Below the pieces are notes generated by a model. It was not told the DNA's origin. It saw only the letters and a list, made by a program, of their open reading frames with translations, and ran no database searches. This document shows positions 23,546-35,279 of a stretch of 64,000 nt of DNA, piece by piece; positions within the stretch are counted from its first letter, which is position 1; each line of letters starts with the position of its first letter. The position numbers were made by a program, and so were the translations under genes. Source of the DNA: Delphinapterus leucas (taxonomy: Eukaryota > Chordata > Mammalia > Artiodactyla > Monodontidae); the NCBI RefSeq assembly GCF_002288925.2, contig NW_022098001.1:16522256-16586255 (forward strand). Reading direction: 5' to 3'.

Positions 23546-26193
23546 GTCCTATATTTTACCCTGTGTTGCCATGCTAAGGCTCATTTTTAGCCTTGAGAAA
23601 TTTTTAGCACACTTTATCTATCAGTAAATCCAAATCCAAAGACCAGTTGAAAGTGTTCTAAATGTAAAGTTGTTACATGTTTTCCATTTATAATTCCACT
23701 TACCTATATTTGAAGCACTGCTTTTTAAATAACATATTTTATTTTACACTTTCTTCTGATTTATGTCTGTGATATAAGAAGTATCTACTGAGAGACAAGC
23801 TGAATTTGTAACCTGTGTCGTATGACTCCAAGCTAAAAGTACATTCTTTACTTACATAGTAAATCCTGGATTGGACAGTGAATGTTTAAGTTTGGGAAAC
23901 ATGTAAGTCTGGTTTATATCTCATACCAAAGAACACTCAGTATTATGTTGAACAGAAAAGAAGTTTCAAGATAAGGCAAATGTAGCTACCAAAAGTAATG
24001 ATCTTTTTGAAAAATTGCTATCATGTCACCCTTGAACTGATAAAACATTTGCAACTGTTGTTTTTTTGGTAGCCATAATGTTGCAAAAATTGGGAGAGAG
24101 GCATTTCTTTTTGCAGGGGTGTGTGGTGGCACATATTTACTTGCACTTGGCAGATTATCTTATTTTAAATGGATTCAACAGTCTGTGAGGGGGCAGATGT
24201 TCATGACAACAAAAGGAGGACAAATTAGACTGAGTTAAAAAGGGAGCATACGGGAATAAATACAATGAATGGTTATTAGCCTACAGAAGTGCTATAAGAA
24301 ATAAAAACTTGACGTGAATGGGAAAGCAGGGTGATGGTATATAGCAGGGAAATAGAGAAGGAAGACCAAGTGGCAAGATTTTGTCAAGTTAAAAAATTAT
24401 CTGTCAAAATTTCAACATCTCATAAAATACGTTTTAGAATTCCATTCTCACCCAGCATCCTCACCCCGCCCCATATAAAAGAAGCCTTGAGACTGTAAAA
24501 ATTCAAAAGCTCAGTGTTCAGACTTTAAAATTTTAACATTTTCAAGGGACAACACAAATTTAGCTCAGCCGGTAAAGCTTATTTTTGCTACACCGATGTT
24601 GACGTTCTTATTACAGACCTTTCTATCAGAATGTTTAAGAGATGGAGGGATGCCTAACTTGCTGTGAGTTTGCTGGGACACGAAAGAACTTTGCTTCAGG
24701 AGTATTTTTAATGGTCCAGTCAGGGCTAGAGATGATCCCGCTCAAAAATTCAGTGTGGTGCCAAAAGGGTAACCAAATGAAGTATGCAATTAGGATGCTT
24801 TTAGAGGCACTCTGCGATATTGCTGTGCTGTAATAGTCATTGTGCTGTAATTACTGCTGATTTGTTGTGTTGTTTTGAGCCTTTAAATCCCTTGAAGTAT
24901 CCTGCCAAAAATTAAAGTATTAAAAGGGTGACTCAAACACACTTAAGATTATAAACAGCTTAGATCAGATCTATTGTACATGAAACTGATATTGTTAAGG
25001 AACATTGAGTCATTTGAACCAAAAAGAGAACATAAAAGAAAGAAAGGACTGTCTCCAGCCTTTGAAAGAAAAGTAGAAGTGAAACATTTTCAGTAACACA
25101 ATGATTTCGTTTTTCTGGATTAAGATGAAATAGGCTTCATCAGTGAGGCAGGTAAGACTTTGCTCCAAACACTCTATTGACAATTAATGATCAGTCTCCT
25201 GATCTCCAGATGAGATACCTCACCTGTGAATGTATATTTACCTCATGGATTAAAAAGCGTATAGGGCTTACTTGGGAAACATAGCTTTTCCCCCCAACTC
25301 CTCCAGGGCACTAGAGGATATTCTTCATTTTAGAAGTATGTAGCTTTACCCAGTAGACACATTCCTGAAGAGTTATTTGGAAAAAAAAGTTTTTTGTTAA
25401 TAAAAGCATTTTTGTAAGCATTAAAAGAGGCTGTGCTGAATGTAAAACTACAGTAAATTCTAATTGCCTTTTTGATAGAGCCAGATTTTCAGATACTGCA
25501 TTTACATGAAGTGGAGTGGGCCTCTGCAGAACTCTTAGTAAAAGAGTTAAGCCTGTTTTCTCAAGTGCCTAATTTATCACAGAGTTACCTTAGGCACTGG
25601 GAGCATCTGGCTCAACACGTACATATTTTTCAAGTACAAATTAAGGACTGAGAATGAGGCCAGGAACGCGCTTTTATGTGAGGCAATAGGATGGACTCAC
25701 TGAGAGGGAGAGGCATAAATATTGCTTCAGATTTTAATAAGGATGAAACTCCATATATCATTAACTATTCTTCCTTCAATGTCTTGAAATCTCTCAGTCA
25801 TTACGCTAGATCCCTGCTTAATATTCTGCATGTGTGAACCAATTTGGGTTGAAGTTGCATTAAGCAGGTGGGGCATTAAAAATGAATCCTCTTTTATTGT
25901 TAAGATATTTTTAAAGAAAGCCTGCTTTGTGTGACTTATCCTGCAATTTGTGCCGAGATATGTATCTGCATACCACTTCTGTCTACCCCGCATGATCTTA
26001 GATGGACGACTAAACGGTCATTTTGCATACTATTACCTAATCATAATGATTGTCTGTCTCTCTTCATTTCTATTTTTTAACAATCAGGCTTAGTTATGGC
26101 CAATTTGGGGAAAAAACTGAACACATCTTTTTTAATTGCTTTATTTCTTCATGGATTCTCAAAAGTGTCATGGGTAGGGTGAGAGTGTAGTAT
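23546..26193. other. Gene-free DNA with little recognisable repeat content
   Basis: No exon or RNA gene is supported. Parts (about 24830-24980 and 25640-26050) are repeat-free, rich in TAAT-type motifs and look like candidate conserved non-coding DNA by texture only. Confidence 0.45.
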
Positions 26194-26415
26194 TACACTT
26201 GAAACTTTTTTAAATTTTTTAATGTCTTTATTGGAGTATAATTGCTTTTCAATGGTGTGTTAGTTTCTGCTTTATAATAAAGTGAATCAGCTATACACAT
26301 ACATATATCCCCATATCTCTTCCCTCTTGCGTCTCCCTCCCTCCCACCCTCCCTATCGCACCCCTTTAGGTGGTCACAAAGCACCAAGCTGATCTTCCTG
26401 TACACTTGAAACTTT
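26194..26415 (-). mobile_element. 5'-truncated L1 3' end with perfect 15-bp target-site duplication
   Basis: About 190 bases of L1 3' UTR inserted on the minus strand. The 3' end and a short T-rich tail complement are at 26209-26222, and the truncated 5' end is at 26400. The duplication tacacttgaaacttt is at 26194-26208 and 26401-26415 with no mismatch. The body matches the 3' ends of the two long L1 copies in this window ('ccctccctcccaccctccc' and 'ggtggtcacaaagca'). Confidence 0.93.
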
Positions 26416-27227
26416 GATGGCCAAGAAAACAATGACACTGCTTATAGAATCCAGTTTTCCTGATGTCACATTGTCTATATGGGTGATACATGTTTCCTTA
26501 AATTGGAAATAATCTGTTCAGTGGACTGAAAGCCTCAGTCTGCTCTAAGCAGAGTTTCCAGGCACATGCTCAGTTGTCTTGGGAGTGTGGGAGATGCCTG
26601 TGCATCGATGACTGGATGCAGAGCATGTTAAAATGCATAAAACTTGGATGGAAAGGGTCCATGTGGAGAATGACAATGCCATGACCCTGCAGTAGCTACT
26701 GTTGAAATCTGAGATGAAATCAGAGCCAAACCTCTGTTGAAACCCTGACATGAAGAGAATCTCACTTTGGGAAAAGAAACCCCAATATCTCATTAAACAT
26801 ATTTGTCCTTGCTCTGAAGTCATAAAATAAGGACCTCATGGAGAAACCCAAGACAAACTGTTTTTCAGGGGAGAGAAAGAAAGGAAAGACAATCCTGCCT
26901 CTTCCTCTGCATCACAAAAGTATCCAGCCTCCAAGGTGACCAGTTTGACCTTTCTCTTAAGCACTGTTTAATTTTTTTTAAAGCCTTTCAAAATGCCAAC
27001 ATGCAAATTGTACATAAAATATTTAAAACATGAGTCCTCACTTTGAAAAGGTGAATTAATGAATTCATCAATCAAAACCGTGAAGTTCTGAAAACCTCTA
27101 ATTTACTCTTGTTGTAATTTAGTGGAAGAAAGGTAGCCTTCCACTAGATAGTTCCACAGAAATGTAATTAACCTTTGCTTTCGACGGAACAGTGGGACAA
27201 TTGGTAAAGAAAGAGGATAAATAAGAT

Positions 27228-27249
27228 ACACACACACACACACACACAC
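27228..27249. repeat. (AC)n microsatellite
   Basis: About 11 CA units. Confidence 0.93.
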
Positions 27250-27372
27250 GCTTCGGAGCACAACCTTACAGGTCTCTTCCTCCACGAGTTACTGTGAGGA
27301 TCAATATTTGAAACAGCCTGTGAACTATAAATTACTCCATAAATATGAGGAGTTGCAATAGTTGTTTTTAGA

Positions 27373-27402
27373 CAGATGATAGATAGATAGATAGATAGAT
27401 AA
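27373..27402. repeat. (GATA)n microsatellite
   Basis: Six to seven GATA/TAGA units, followed by 'ggcagacagac'. Confidence 0.93.
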
Positions 27403-28639
27403 TAGAGGCAGACAGACATCAAAATGTTAACACAATATTGTATAATTTTTTCTATTATAGAAATGAGGTACAGTCTAATGATTACTTACTGCATTTTCTA
27501 ATGATTTTTTCAATTAACATGTATTACTATGAAATAAACCAAAATGAAATACCAATGTTACATTATTTTATTAGCAGTCATGACTACTGGTCCACACATA
27601 TCATGGCAATGTTGGCGTATATTCAAACATAAAAATTGTAGCATACGGTCCAACAAATTAAAGTGCTTTCATAGGTACAATGGGTCAGAATACTTGGAAC
27701 TGAGACTGCCCATAAAATAGGTTTGATTCAGTTCAAGTAAGCAGGGATGGTAATCTTCTTGTAAGACTGAAGTATGGAGATTAAAACAGGACACTACCAG
27801 CTCCTCCCTTCGTCCCAACTCTCATCTTCTTCTGATTCAAGACAGAGTGAACCTATTTCTTTCAATATTTCTCACTAAACCTCCAATTCTTTCTCTCCTT
27901 TGCTTAATTACCTCAGAGTTCATTTAAATCTGATTCTAGCCTATATTAAGGCTTGACAAGAGTTTAAGAGAAGGGCAGATGTATTTTGTATCACACGGAA
28001 CCTGTGATCTATTTACAGAGAAGAAAGACTAACTCTTCCAATTTTTACAGGTTTTTGCTCATTTAATTAATTTTACTTCCACAGGTGAAAATGGATGGAC
28101 CATTTCTGGGAAAAGAAAAGAGCCCAATTAAAATTGGGGTATGTCATTACCCTGAGAAGAAATGAATATGCCTTTTTAATATAAAGAACCCCTATATTCC
28201 TGTGACTCTGATTTATTCTTTGGTTTCTTGTCTCACACATTAAGGAATTTTCTAGGTCACCACTGTTTGTGTACGTATATGTGTGTGCATGCACACGTGT
28301 GTCCCAGAATAAAAATATGAAGCATTTAATATCCTTTTTTTCAGTACTAATATAGTTTATGTTTTAATATAAAACCTAATGTGACTAAGCAGCCAGGATT
28401 CATGCATTATCTAAATTCTTTTGCTTTAGTAGGAATAATTAAATTCAGGTTGGAGTTTTAACATGTTCCTCTTTCTATGAATATTTCTCCAAATGATTAT
28501 GTGCTTAGTAAAAATATATGTGTACTGGGGGACATGGATATATTTTAATAAATGACAGAATCAAAAGTTAAAAAAAATCCAGAAGAAGCCCAAGAAATGT
28601 CTGTTCTTTGAGGGATCTGACTGTATTAAAAAAGAAAAT

Positions 28640-28790
28640 AGAAAGACTATATAAATATGTACATATATAGAAAGACTTAAAAGATTTTATATATATACAT
28701 ATATATGTGTGTATGTAATATACGCATATAAACATAATCAGGGATAGTTGTGTGTGCATGTGTGTGAATATGTGTGAGTGTATAACTGTA
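28640..28790. repeat. AT/GT-rich alternating simple repeat
   Basis: Compound TA, TG and TATG units with little other sequence. Likely unstable in length and hard to align. Confidence 0.75.
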
Positions 28791-29749
28791 TGACAGATTA
28801 CACATCAGAAATGTCCTAGAACCATTCTCGTTTCTCTCCCATCCACATATATTTTATTCTCTAATTTTTTGTTTTGGGATCAAGTATTTCATGGGAGACC
28901 TTGTCATTTCTGCCTTGCGTTGATTAAAACTTTTATTTTTTTGTTTTTAATTGATTCCTACACATAAACTATGAGACTCAAAAAGTGATCCAACTTTTTC
29001 TCAAAGCAGTGAGACTGTGTATGTTACCCTTCATGGTTTCCTTCTTACAAAAATAAACCAAAACGTAAATTTTTAGTTTTTATACCTTCTAATAGCTCAA
29101 ACAAAAATGGTCTGAGTGCCATGAGTGGTAGGTTTGGCTAGTAAAACAGTTTAATCCAGCAATGAAATTTCCCGCTGCAGGAGGGCTATGAACTGCTAAT
29201 TAGCATCTATGACCTAATATTCTCTAGCAACCAAGAGTAATAGCAGTAATTTCCAGTTTTATGCAGAGTACGAGTCTCCAATATTACCAGCACTTCTGTT
29301 TCATTTGTAATTAACTGTAAGCAATAATTACAGTCAAGAAAGTATATCCTAATGCTCCTCGGTAATAAAATAAAAAGAAATTATGTTTGTAAAACTTAGA
29401 TACATGTCATGCTGACTGACTGGAGTTCTTTAAAAGCCTTGAGGTTATATATGTATCAATTAAAATTTTCATTTTGTCTACACTGGTATCACTCTTAATT
29501 TTAATTTGTAACTTTTAGTTCACTACTTAATTATTTGTTCTTTGCTTGAAAATGAATATTTATTAGATTTGGTTTTGAGTTCATGGATAAAAGGAAACAT
29601 TTAAAAGCTAGTAACTAGGGGGAGATATGATACTACATGACAGTATATTTTAAGAGACTGGTAATGCATAATTCTTTCTTTTTTCTTGGCCATCACTCCA
29701 AATAAACTTTTAATTTTTTAAATATTAAACTTTTAAAATAAGCTTTTAA

Positions 29750-29847
29750 TCACAAGGTAATACACACAATGTAATACACATTGATTAATTTTCATAAAGT
29801 GAATGCACCCATGTAACCATGTCCAGATCAAGAAATATACTATAAGA
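29750..29847 (-). mobile_element. Old L1 3' UTR debris (left piece)
   Basis: On the plus strand, 'ttttcataaagtgaatgcac', 'catgtaaccatgtcc' and 'agatcaagaaat' match the reversed 3' UTR of old L1 subfamilies. It resumes at about 30036 after a different L1 piece. Confidence 0.5.
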
Positions 29848-30035
29848 ACACAAGGTTGGTTTAATACGCAGAATTCAAATTAACAGAAAAAAGAGAGAAA
29901 AACCATATCATCTCAATAGATTTTGTCAAATACAGGCATTTAATAAATTTACTCAGTCATGAATTTATTAAATGTTTATACCAAACTGTCAGTACAACAG
30001 AACTTCCTTAACCAGCTACAGAGAAGATTGCCTCA
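29848..30035 (+). mobile_element. Old L1 ORF2 (reverse-transcriptase) fragment
   Basis: Blocks 'caaggttggtttaata', 'agaaaaaccatatcat' and 'ctcaatagattttgtcaaat' correspond to L1 ORF2 just before and across the RT motif that normally reads D-A-E-K-A-F-D-K. Heavily diverged, no open frame. Confidence 0.5.
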
Positions 30036-30160
30036 TGTTATTCCCCTATCAGAACCCTTCTTCCTAAAGTAACAACCCTCCTGTCTTCTAACAAAATAAA
30101 TCACTTTCTCCTGTTTTTAAATTTTATATAACTGGAATGATATAAAATGTATACTCTTCT
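30036..30160 (-). mobile_element. Old L1 3' UTR debris (right piece)
   Basis: Continues the 29750 element: 'agtaacaaccctcctg', 'ttaaattttatataactgga' and 'gtatactcttct' are in reversed-L1 3' UTR order. It is cut at about 30160 by the long L1. Confidence 0.5.
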
Positions 30161-30533
30161 TTATTTTGTCTAACATCTTTATTAGAGTATAATTGCTTAA
30201 CAATGGTGCATCAGTTTCTGCTTTATAACAAAGTGAATCAGTTATACATATGCATATGTCCCCATATCTCTTCCCTCTTGCATCTCCCTCCCTCCCACCC
30301 TCCCTATCCCACCCCTCTAGGTGGTCACAAAGCACAGAGCTGATCTCCCTGTGCTATGGGACTGCTTCCCATAGCTATCCATTTTACATTTGGTAGTGTA
30401 TATATGTCCATGCCACTCTCTCACTTTGTCCCAGCTTAACTTCCCCCTCCCCATATCCTTAAGTGCACTCTCTAGTAGGTCTGCATCGTTATTCCTGTCT
30501 TGCCCCTAGGTTCTTCTGACCTTTTTTTCTTTT

Positions 30534-33500
30534 TTAGATTTCATATATATGTGTTAGCATACAGTATTTGTTTTTCTCTTTCTGACATACTTCACTTTGT
30601 AAGAGAGTCTCGAGGTCCATCCACCTCACTACAAATAACTCAGTTTCATTCCTTCTTATGGCTGAGTAATATTCCATTGTATATATGTGTCACATCTTCT
30701 TTATCCATTCATCTGTCGATGGACACTTAGGTTGCTTCCATGTTTTGGCTATTGTAAATAGAGCTGCAATGAACATTGTGGTACATGTCTCTTTTTGAAT
30801 TATGGTTTTCTCAAGGTGTATACCCAATAGTGGGATTGCTGGGTCATATGGTAGTTCTATTTTTAGTTTTTTAAGGAACCTCCATACTGCTCTCAAATAG
30901 TGGCTGTATCAAACTACATTCCCACCAACAGAGCAGGAGGGTTCCCTTTTCTCCACACCCTCTCCAGCATTTATGGTTTGTAAATTTTTTGATGATGATC
31001 ATTGTGACCGCTGTGAGATGATATCTCATTGTAGTATTCATTTGCATTTCTCTAATGATTAATGATGTTGAGCATTCTTTCATGTGTTTGTTGGCAATCT
31101 GTATATCTTCTTTGAGAAATGTCTATTTAGGTCTTCTGCCCATATTTGGATTGGGTTGTTTGTTTTTTAGATATTGAGCTGCATGAGATGCTTGTATGTT
31201 TTGGAGACTAATCCTTTGTCAGTTGCTTCATTTGCAAATATTTTCTCCCATTCTGAAGGTTGTCTTTTGGTCTTGTTTATGGTTTCCTTAGCTGTGCAAA
31301 AGCTTTGAAGTTTCATTAGTTCCCATTTGTTTATTTTTGTTTTTATTTCCATTTCTCTAGGAGGTAGGTCAAAAGGATCTTGCTGAGATTTTTGTCATAG
31401 TGTGTTCCGCTTATGTTTTCCTCTAAGAGTTCGATGGTGTCTGGCCTTACATTTTGGTCTTTAATCCATTTTGAGTTTATTTTTGTGTATGGTGTTAGGG
31501 AGTGTTCTAATTTCATTCTTTAACATGTAGCTGTCCAGTTTTCCCAGCATCACTTATTGAAGAGGCTGTGTTTCCTCCATTGCATATTCTTGCCTCCTTT
31601 ATCAAAAATAAGGTGACCATATGTGTGTGGGTTTATCTCTGGGCTTTCTATCCTGTTCCATTGACCTATATTTCTGTTTTGGTGCCAGTACCATACTGTC
31701 TTGATTACTGTAGCTTTGTAGTATAGTCTGAAGTCAGGGAGCCTGATTCCTCCAGCTCTGTTTTTCTTTCTCAAGATTGCTTTGGCTATTCAGGGTCTTT
31801 TGTGTTTCCATACAAATTGTGAAATTTTTTGTTCTAGTTCTGTGAAAAATGCCATTGGTAGTTTGATAGGGTTACATTGAATCTGTAGATTTCTTTGGGT
31901 AGTAGAGTCATTTTCACATTGATTCTTCCAATCCAAGAACATGATATATCTCTCCATTGATTTGAATCATCTTTAATATCTTTCATCAGTGTCGTATAGT
32001 TTTCTGCATAAGGCTCTTTTGTCTCCTTAGGTAGGTTTATTCCTGGATATTTTATTCTTTTTGTTGCAGTGGTAAATAGGAGTGTATTCCTAATTTCACT
32101 TTCAGATTTTTCATCATTAGTGAATAGGAATGCCAGAGATTTCTGTGCATTAATTTTGTATCCTGCTAATTTACCAGATTCATTGATTAGCTCTAGTAGT
32201 TTTCTGGTAGCATCTTTAGGATTCTCTATGTATAGTATCATGTCATCTGCAAACAGTTACAGCTTTACTTCTTCTTTTCCAATTTGGATTCCTTTTATTT
32301 ATTTTTCTTCTCTGATAGCTGTGGCTAAAACTTCCATAATAGTGGTGAGAGTGGAAAACCTTGTCTTGTTCCTCATCTTAGCAGAAAAGGTTTCAGGGTT
32401 TTACCACTGAGGACGATGTTGGTTGTGGGCTTGTCATATATGGCCTTTATTATGTTGAGGAAAGTTCTCTCTGTGCCTACATTCTGGAGGGTTTCTATCA
32501 TAAATGGGTGTTGAATTTTGTCGAAAGCTTTCTCTGCGTCTATTGAGATGATCATATGGTTTTTCTCCTTCAATTTGTTAATATGGTGCATCATGTTAAT
32601 TGATATGCATATATTGAAGAATCCTTGCAATCCTGGGGTAAACCCCACTTGATCATAATGTATGACCCCTTTAGTGTGCCGTTGGATTCTGTTTGCTAGT
32701 ATTTTGTTGAGGATGTCTGCATCTATGTTCATCAGTGATACTGGCCTGCAGTTTTCTTTCTTTGTGACAGCTTCTCTGGTTTTGGTATCAGAGTGATGGT
32801 AGCCTCATAGAATGAGTTTAGGAGTGTTCCTCCCTCTGCTATATTTTGGAAGAGTTTGAGAAGGATAGGAGTTAGCTCTTCTCTAAATGTTTGATAGAAT
32901 TTGCCTGTGAAGCCATCTGGTCCTGGGCTTTTGTTTGTTGGAAGCTTTTTAATCACAGTTTCAATTTCAGTGCTTGTGATTGATCTGTTCATATTATCTA
33001 TTTTTTCCTGGTTCAGTCTTGGCAGGTTGTGCATTTCTACGAATTTGTCCATTTCTTCCAGATTGTCCATTTTATTGGCATATAGTTGCTTGTAGTAATC
33101 TCTCATGATCCTTTGTGTTTCTACAGTGCCAATTGTTACTTCTCCTTTTTCATTTCTAATTCTATTGATTTGAGTCTTCTCCCTTTTTTTCTTGATAAGT
33201 CTGGCTAATGGTTTATCAATTTTGTTTATCTTATCAAAGAAACAGCTTTTAGTTTTATTGATCTTTGCTATTGTTTCCTTCATTTGTTTTTCATTTATTT
33301 CTGATCTGATATTTATGATTTCTTTCCTTTTGCTAACTTTGGGATTTTCTTGTTCTTCTTTCTCTAATTGTTTTAGGTGTAAGGTTAGGTTGTCTATTTG
33401 AGATGTTTCTTGTTTCTTAAGGTAGGCTTGTATAGCTATAATCTTCCCTCTTTGAACTGCTTTTGCTGCATCACATAGGTTTTGAGTCATTGTGTTTTCA

Positions 33501-34335
33501 TTGTCATTTGTTTCTAGGTACATTTTGATTTCCTCTTTGATTTCTTCAGTGATCTGTTGGTTATTAAGTAGTGTGTTTTTTAGCCTCCATGTGTTTGTAT
33601 TTTTTACAGAATTTTTCCTGTAGTTGATATCTAGTCTCATAGCATTGTGGTCAGAAAAGATCCTGGATACGATTTCAATGTTCTTAAATTTACCAAGGCT
33701 TGATTTGTGACCCATGATATGATCTATCCTGGAGAATGTCCCATTAGCACTTGAGAAGAATGTATATTCTGTTGTTTTTGGATGGAATGTCCTATAAATA
33801 TCACTTAAGTCCATCTTGTTTAATGTATCATTTAATGCTTGTGTTTCCTTTTTTATTTTCATTTTGGATGATCTGTCCATTGGTGAAAATGGTGTGTTAA
33901 AGTCCCCTACTATGATTGTGTTACTGTCGATTTCCCCTTTTATGGCTGTTAGTATTTGCCTTATGTATTGAGGTGCTCCTATGTTGGGTGCATAAATATT
34001 TACAATGGTTATATCTTCTTCTTGGATTGATCCCTTGATCATTATGTAGTGTCCTTCTTTGTCTCTTGTAATAGTCTTTGTTTTAAAGTCTATTTTGTTT
34101 GATATGAGAATTGCTACTCCAGCTTTCTTTTGATTTCCATTTGCATGGATTATCTTTTTCCATTCTCTCACTTTCAGTCTGTATGTGTCCCTAGGTCTTA
34201 AGTGGGTTCCTTGTAGACAGCATATACACAGGTCTTGTTTTTGTATCCATTCAGCCAGTCTATGTCCTTTGGTTGGAGCATGTAATCCATTTACATTTAA
34301 GGTAATTATCGATATGTATGTTGCTATTATATTTT
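30534..34335 (-). pseudogene. L1 ORF2 remnant (endonuclease and reverse transcriptase)
   Basis: ORF2p nicks target DNA and reverse-transcribes L1 RNA there. No in-frame ATG is found at the expected start. The frame is open from about 34320 to 32732 and covers the endonuclease domain, with GDFNT and SDH motifs intact. The catalytic Glu in the LQETH motif is Gly here (34208-34210). A one-base deletion near 32780 shifts frame before the RT core. Later pieces keep the DAEKAFDK motif (32373-32732) and the FADD catalytic motif (near 32240-32260) in separate frames, with a small deletion between them. The Cys-rich C-terminus is at 30871-31083. Inactive. Confidence 0.9.
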
Positions 34336-34390
34336 ATTAATTGTTTTGGGTTTGTTTTTGTAGGTGTTTTCCTTCTCTTGTGTTTGCTGC

Positions 34391-35279
34391 CTAGAGACGT
34401 TCATTTAGCATTTGCTGTAAAGCTGGTTTGGTGGTGCTGAATTCTCTTAACTTTTGCTTGTCTGTAAAGCTTTCAATTTCTCCCTCAAATCTGAGTGAGA
34501 TCCTTGCTGTGTAGAGTAATCTTGGTTGCAGGTTTTTCTCTTTCATCACTTTAAATATGTCCTGCCACTCCCTTCTGGCTTGCAGAGTTTCTGCTGAAAG
34601 ATCAGCTGTTTACCTTATGGGGATTCCCTTATGTGTTACTTGTTGTTTTTCCCTTATTGATTTTAATATTTGTTCTTTGTTTTTAAGTTTTGATAGTTTG
34701 ATTAATACGTGTCTTGGTGTGTTTCTCCTTCGATTTATCCTGTATGGGACTCTGCTTCCTGGATTGATTAACTATTTTCTTTCCCATATTAGGGAAGTTT
34801 TCATCTATAATCTCTTCAAATATTTTCTCAGTCCCTTTCTTTTTCTCTTCTTCTTCTGGAACCCCTATAATTCAAATGTTGGTGCGCTTAATATTGTCCC
34901 AGAGGTCTCTGAGGCTGTCCTCAATTCTTTTCATTCTTTTTTCTTTATTCTTCTCTGCAGTAGTTATTTCCACTATTTTACCTTCCAGGTCATTTATCTG
35001 TTCTTCTGCCTCTGTTATTCTGCTATTGATCTCTTCTAGAGAACTTTTAATTTCATTTATTGTGTTGTTCATCTCTGTTTGTTTGCTCTTTAGTTCTTCT
35101 AGTTCCTTGTTAAAGTGTCTTGTATTTTCTCCATTCTATTTCCAAGATTTTGGATCATCTTTACTATCATTATTCTGATTTTTTTTTTCTGGTAGACTGC
35201 CTATTTCCTCTTCATTTTTTAGGTGTGCTGGGATTTTGCCTTCCTCCTTCATCTGCTGTGTGTTTTTCTGTCTTCTCAT
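34391..35279 (-). pseudogene. L1 ORF1 remnant (RNA-binding chaperone protein)
   Basis: ORF1p is the L1 RNA-binding trimer that packages the element's own transcript. The ancestral ATG is at 35277-35279 and the terminal stop at about 34391. A frame shift lies in an A-rich run after roughly 40 codons. The coiled-coil part is readable at 34872-35072 (67 triplets with EEINSRITEAEEQINDLE-type heptads) and ends at a TGA where the relative copy has CGA, a typical CpG decay change (34872-34874). The C-terminal domain follows in other frames. Not functional. Confidence 0.85.

Larger units (their letters stand above)
26416..29749. other. Gene-free DNA with microsatellites
   Basis: Contains (CA)n, (TAGA)n and AT/GT-rich runs, listed separately. 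Otherwise no recognisable repeat or gene. Positions 29131-29400 hold a homeobox-motif-rich, repeat-free stretch. Confidence 0.45.

Noticed and set aside
32732..34171. 479-codon open frame on the minus strand as an active gene
   Set aside because: It is the endonuclease part of L1 ORF2, with a changed catalytic Glu and a frameshift before the reverse transcriptase. It is not a cellular gene.
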